From assembly GCF_030269645.1 (NCBI RefSeq), contig NZ_BSTR01000013.1, positions 1 to 64,000 on the forward strand: 64,000 nt of DNA, given 5' to 3'. Positions within the stretch are counted from its first letter, which is position 1. Each line of letters begins with the position of its first letter. The position numbers and the translations under genes were made by a program. The notes under the pieces were generated by a model. That model was not told the DNA's origin. It did not search any database and worked only from the letters and a program-made list of their open reading frames with translations. Below are positions 60,871-64,000 of this stretch, piece by piece. Source of the stretch: Actinokineospora sp. NBRC 105648 (GTDB lineage Bacteria > Actinomycetota > Actinomycetes > Mycobacteriales > Pseudonocardiaceae).

Positions 60871-61593
60871 ATGGGCCGCATGCGTCTGGAACTCGCGGGT
60901 AGAGCGGTACTGGTGACCGGCGCGGCCTCGGGGATCGGCCTGGCCTGCGCGCGGGCGTTCCTCGCCGAGGGCGCCCGGGTGGCCATGCTGGACCGGGTGC
61001 CGGTGCCGGTGCTCGACGGGCTGGTGGTGCAGGCCGATGTCACCGACGAGTCCCAGGTCGTCGACGCGATCGCCTCGGTGGTGGCGCGGTTCGGCGGGCT
61101 GGACGTCGTGGTCGGGTGCGCCGGGGTGTCCGGGCCGGTCGGCACGCCGCTGGTGGAGACCAGCGCGGCCGACATCGCCAAGGTGCTCGCGGTCAACGTG
61201 ACCGGCCAGCTGCTGGTCGCCAAGCACGCCGTGCCGCACCTGCCGGTCGGTGGTTCGATCGTCCTGCTGGCCAGCGACTCCGCCTTCGTCTCGGCCCCGG
61301 GGATGGTGCCCTACTGCGCCTCCAAGGGCGCCGTGGTGGCCCTGACCAGCGCGCTGGCCGTGGAGCTCGACGGCATCCGGGTCAACTGCGTCTGCCCGTC
61401 CATCGTGGACACCCCGATGGCCCGCGCGGACCTCGGCGACCACGTCATCGACGAGGCGGACTTCCCGGTCCTGGCCGCCGACGAGGTGGCCGCGCACGTG
61501 CTGTACCTGGCCTCGCCGGTGTCGCGGTCGATCAACGGCCAGGCCGTCCTGGCCGACTTCGGCGTGTCGGCCCGCTCCGGCTTCCCGGCCTGA
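60871..61593 (+). CDS. Short-chain dehydrogenase/reductase
   Basis: 240 residues. Cofactor motif VLVTGAASGIGLACARAFLA, structural VVVGCAGVSG, active site Ser in LLASDSAFVS and the pair in PYCASKGAVVALTS (YxxxK intact). Asp in MLDRVPVP suggests NAD(H) preference. The first ATG (60871, GGGAG 8 nt upstream) is used; an ATG at 60880 is equally possible. Substrate unknown; it pairs divergently with the MoaF-like gene. Confidence 0.9.
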   Translation: MGRMRLELAGRAVLVTGAASGIGLACARAFLAEGARVAMLDRVPVPVLDGLVVQADVTDESQVVDAIASVVARFGGLDVVVGCAGVSGPVGTPLVETSAADIAKVLAVNVTGQLLVAKHAVPHLPVGGSIVLLASDSAFVSAPGMVPYCASKGAVVALTSALAVELDGIRVNCVCPSIVDTPMARADLGDHVIDEADFPVLAADEVAAHVLYLASPVSRSINGQAVLADFGVSARSGFPA

Positions 61594-61804
61594 CCCCGCG
61601 CCACAGCGGGCGGGTTCGGCCGGCTCCGCGCCGGTGTCCGAGCACCACTGCCAGTCGGCGAAGACGCGGCGGCCCGGCCCGGGTCCGCGCCGAGGTCCAG
61701 CTCCGGTGGCGGGAACCGCCGCGCGACCCCCGGGTCGACCCGGTAGTCGACCAGTGCCCGCCAGGCGGATCCGGCGCGAGCGGTATTCGGCGATCAACGA
61801 GCGA

Positions 61805-61842
61805 GCGGTGCCCACCGACCCGATCAGGCCGGTGGGCACCGC
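61805..61842. terminator. Hairpin terminator between convergent genes
   Basis: GCGGTGCCCACCG (61805-61817) and CGGTGGGCACCGC (61830-61842) pair perfectly around 12 nt. It lies 16 bp after the livF stop on the minus strand and may also end the SDR transcript. The rest of 61594-61857 shows no gene. Confidence 0.8.
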
Positions 61843-61857
61843 CCACGATCCCCGGTG

Positions 61858-62556
61858 CTAGGCGCTCTCGCCCAGGTAGGCGTGGTGCAGGGTCTCCGGG
61901 GAGCCCAGCAGCTCCTGCGCGTCGCCCTGGTAGGTGACCCGGCCCGAGGACACCACCAGCGCGTCCTGGGCCACCCCGAGCGCCAGGTGCGTGAACTGCT
62001 CCACCAGCAGGATCGCCGCGCCCTCCTCGGCGAAGCGGGTGACCATCGGCAGCAGCCGGGTGAACACGACCGGGGCCAGGCCCAGGGACATCTCGTCGAT
62101 CAGCAGGAACTTCGGTCGCGCGGCGAACGCCCTGGCCAGCACCACCATCTGCTGCTCTCCGCCGCTGAGCAGCGCGGTGGGGGAGTTCCGGCGCTTGTCC
62201 AGCTCCGGGAACAGCGCCAGCACCTCCTCCACTCGGGGCCAGGTGCGCGCGGTCAGCTTGAGGTTCTCCATCACGGTCAGCCCCGGGAACACCGCGCGGC
62301 CCTGTTCGATGTGCGCCAGGCCTTGCTTCGCCCTGGCCACCCGGGAGTGCTTGGTGATCTCGGTGTCTCCGATGTGGACACTGCCCGCCGCGGTCGGGAC
62401 GACCCCGGAGATCGCCTCCAGCAGACTGGTCTTGCCCGCGCCGTTCGGTCCGACCAGGGCCGTGATCCGGCCCGGCGCCAGGGTGAGGGTGACGTCCCGG
62501 ATGACCGGGCCCGCGCCGCGTGTGACCGTGACGTCCTGTACCCGCAAACCGCTCAC
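61858..62556 (-). CDS. livF: LivF-type ABC transporter ATPase
   Basis: 232 residues: Walker A LVGPNGAGKTSLLEAIS, signature LSGGEQQMVVLARAF, Walker B FLLIDEMSLGLAP, and His in LLVEQFTHLAL. E-M-S-L-G-L-A-P is diagnostic for LivF of branched-chain amino acid, urea or amide transporters. The GTG at 62556 overlaps the upstream fusion gene's stop (GTGA). It pairs with the LivG domain of that gene. Confidence 0.92.
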   Translation of the reverse strand: MSGLRVQDVTVTRGAGPVIRDVTLTLAPGRITALVGPNGAGKTSLLEAISGVVPTAAGSVHIGDTEITKHSRVARAKQGLAHIEQGRAVFPGLTVMENLKLTARTWPRVEEVLALFPELDKRRNSPTALLSGGEQQMVVLARAFAARPKFLLIDEMSLGLAPVVFTRLLPMVTRFAEEGAAILLVEQFTHLALGVAQDALVVSSGRVTYQGDAQELLGSPETLHHAYLGESA

Positions 62557-64000
62557 AGCAACTCCGTTTCACCCATGTACGCCTTGAGCACCGCCGGGTC
62601 CGCCAGCACCTCGGCCTGCGGGCCGCTGGCCAGCACCTGGCCGAAGTCCAGCACCGTGATCGTGTCGCAGACGGTGCGCACCAGGTCCAGGTCGTGCTCG
62701 ATGAGCAGCACCGACACCCCGAACCGGGCGGGCACCTGGCGCAGCCGGGCGCCGAGCGCGACGTGCTCCTCGTGCGGCAGGCCCGCGGCGGGCTCGTCGA
62801 GCAGCAGCACCTTCGGCTTGGCCAGCAGGTGGCCGACGACCTCCACGAGCCGCCGCGCGCCCACGTCGACGCGGCGCAGCGGGGTGCGCGCGGGTGGGCA
62901 GCCGAAGAACTCCAGCGCCTCGGCGATCTCCGTCCCGCTCAGCCTGCGCCGGGCGACGAACCGCACGTACGCCCCGACCGTCAGCCCTGCGGGCACCCGG
63001 TCCTGCTGGAAAGTCCGCCGCAGACCCGCCCGGGCGCGCTTGGTGGGTGAGAGCCCGGTCAGCGGACGCCCGTCCAACTCCACCGATCCGCTCGCCTGCG
63101 GGAGGAATCCGCTGATGATGTCGACCAAAGTGGACTTCCCGGCGCCGTTGGGGCCGATCACGCCGAGCACCCCGTTGGACGGCACTGCCAAGTCCACATG
63201 GGACAAAGCCTTGACCTCGCCGAAGCTGACACTCAGGTCGCGCACCACCAGCACCGGCGCGCCCGGTGGCGGCACCTCGAGGTCCGGTGGCGGCTCGGAC
63301 AGCGCCACCCCGGCGGCGTCCTTCGAGCGCTTGCGCCACAGCTCGCGGACCAGGACGCCCAGGTTCCCGCCGGTGGTCAGCGCGTGCGTGCCGAGCAGGC
63401 CGAAGATGACGAAACCCCAGTCCTGCGGCACCCCCCAGCGCTTGAGCAGCTCGGGGACCGCGACCCACAGGACCGCGCCGAACACCGCCATGTCGATCAG
63501 GTGCGCGCCGGACATGATCGCCAGCACGTAGAGCGCCAGCGACTGCATCGCCGAGAAGCTGGCCGGGAAGGCCAAACCGACCTGGCCGGTCAGCAGGCCG
63601 CCCGCGACACCACCCAGTGCGGCGCTCACCGCGAACGCGGTCAGCTTCGACGTGCGCACGCTCGCGCCCGCCGCCGCCGTGCCGCGCTCGGAGAACGCCA
63701 CCGCCTGCCACCCGCTGCCCCACCGGCCGCGGCGCAGGAAGTGCACACCCAGGCAGCACAGCGTGAGCACGATGATGCCGAGCAGGAAGTACTCCCGGTC
63801 ATCGGCGAAGGCCGTGGGCCGCTCGACCGAGATGCCGTCGACGGTCCCCGGGAACTGGATCTGCACCAGTGTCAGGTCGGCCGCCGCGGCCAGGCCGAGG
63901 GTGACCACGGCGAGGTTGATGCCGCGCAACCGCAGCGCGGGCAGCCCGACGATCACGCCCACCACGCCCGCGGCCAGACCGCCGAGCAGCAGCCAGACGA
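62553..64000 (-). CDS. LivM-LivG fused permease/ATPase (5' end outside window)
   Basis: At least 482 residues in the window; the start lies beyond 64000. N-terminal part: LivM permease helices (PALRLRGINLAVVTLGLAAA, SERGTAAAGASVRTSKLTAF, GGVAGGLLTG). C-terminal part: LivG ATPase with Walker A IGPNGAGKSTLVDIISG, KRARAGLRRTFQQDRVPAGL, Walker B VLLLDEPAAGLPHEEH and LIEHDLDLV. The signature motif is degenerate (DVGARRLVEVVGHL, no LSGGQ), as is often the case in LivG (x-S-x-G-x-x-R). LivM-LivG fusions occur in actinomycetes. A binding protein and LivH should lie to the right of the window. Confidence 0.9.
   Translation of the reverse strand, partial: VWLLLGGLAAGVVGVIVGLPALRLRGINLAVVTLGLAAAADLTLVQIQFPGTVDGISVERPTAFADDREYFLLGIIVLTLCCLGVHFLRRGRWGSGWQAVAFSERGTAAAGASVRTSKLTAFAVSAALGGVAGGLLTGQVGLAFPASFSAMQSLALYVLAIMSGAHLIDMAVFGAVLWVAVPELLKRWGVPQDWGFVIFGLLGTHALTTGGNLGVLVRELWRKRSKDAAGVALSEPPPDLEVPPPGAPVLVVRDLSVSFGEVKALSHVDLAVPSNGVLGVIGPNGAGKSTLVDIISGFLPQASGSVELDGRPLTGLSPTKRARAGLRRTFQQDRVPAGLTVGAYVRFVARRRLSGTEIAEALEFFGCPPARTPLRRVDVGARRLVEVVGHLLAKPKVLLLDEPAAGLPHEEHVALGARLRQVPARFGVSVLLIEHDLDLVRTVCDTITVLDFGQVLASGPQAEVLADPAVLKAYMGETELL

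Overview
This 64 kb window is chromosomal DNA of very high GC content from an actinomycete. Frequent GTG starts, tight ATGA/GTGA gene overlaps, an IdeR/DmdR-type iron box, large secreted Ala/Thr-rich proteins and FkbM/FkbH-type genes point to the Pseudonocardiaceae (Actinokineospora/Saccharothrix-like). That placement is an inference from gene style only. No rRNA, tRNA, CRISPR array, replication origin or integrated phage was recognised. The only clear mobile element is an IS3-type insertion sequence at 58067-59369.

Layout. 1-395: structured palindromic repeats. 492-4601: amide locus with an acetamidase/formamidase, an APC permease, a signal-less AmiC-like binding protein and a divergent MarR regulator. 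4639-7152: a 42-residue membrane peptide, a ribbon-helix-helix/Clp-N protein with its own operator, and a secreted alkaline phosphatase. 7509-21355: a four-gene cell-surface operon built around a 3,873-residue lectin/FN3/Ig/DUF11 protein whose C-terminal domain is shared with the small secreted protein that opens the operon. 21768-24129: a GT2 glycosyltransferase and two paralogous secreted jelly-roll-like proteins. 24638-25408: an ArsR-SRPBCC regulator with no canonical start codon. 25762-28059: a SipW-type signal peptidase between a TasA/CalY-like protein and a LamG protein. 28224-38010: a ROK-controlled peptide-type ABC transporter with a formylglycine sulfatase, next to a divergent AtsK/TauD-like dioxygenase; together they look like a sulfate-ester scavenging island.

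38116-42789: a Nudix-like protein, a DUF2625 protein, isochorismate synthase and a DhbA-like dehydrogenase under an iron box, and a PRC-barrel protein. 43309-47611: a small carrier-protein pathway (FkbH-like, FkbM methyltransferase-PCP fusion, cupin, beta-hydroxyacid dehydrogenase). 47983-51853: a small helical protein, a hydrolase, a MarR/LLM-oxidoreductase divergon and a zinc alcohol dehydrogenase. 52706-56236: a two-gene unit of a B12-binding-type radical SAM enzyme and an ATP-grasp/PLP-decarboxylase fusion. 56550-58016: Ada-AlkA DNA repair. After the IS and more structured repeats come a MoaF-like protein, a short-chain dehydrogenase and part of a branched-chain amino-acid-type ABC transporter (LivF, LivM-LivG fusion) that runs off the right edge.

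The strongest candidates for undescribed biology are: (i) the structured ~140 bp palindromic element family, seen as seven copies at five loci, with compensatory base changes in its arms; (ii) the surface operon with the giant DUF11 protein, which resembles the WxL systems of Firmicutes in architecture; (iii) the radical SAM plus ATP-grasp/decarboxylase pair; and (iv) the FkbH/FkbM-PCP mini-cluster without a polyketide synthase. These are readings of sequence without database searches.
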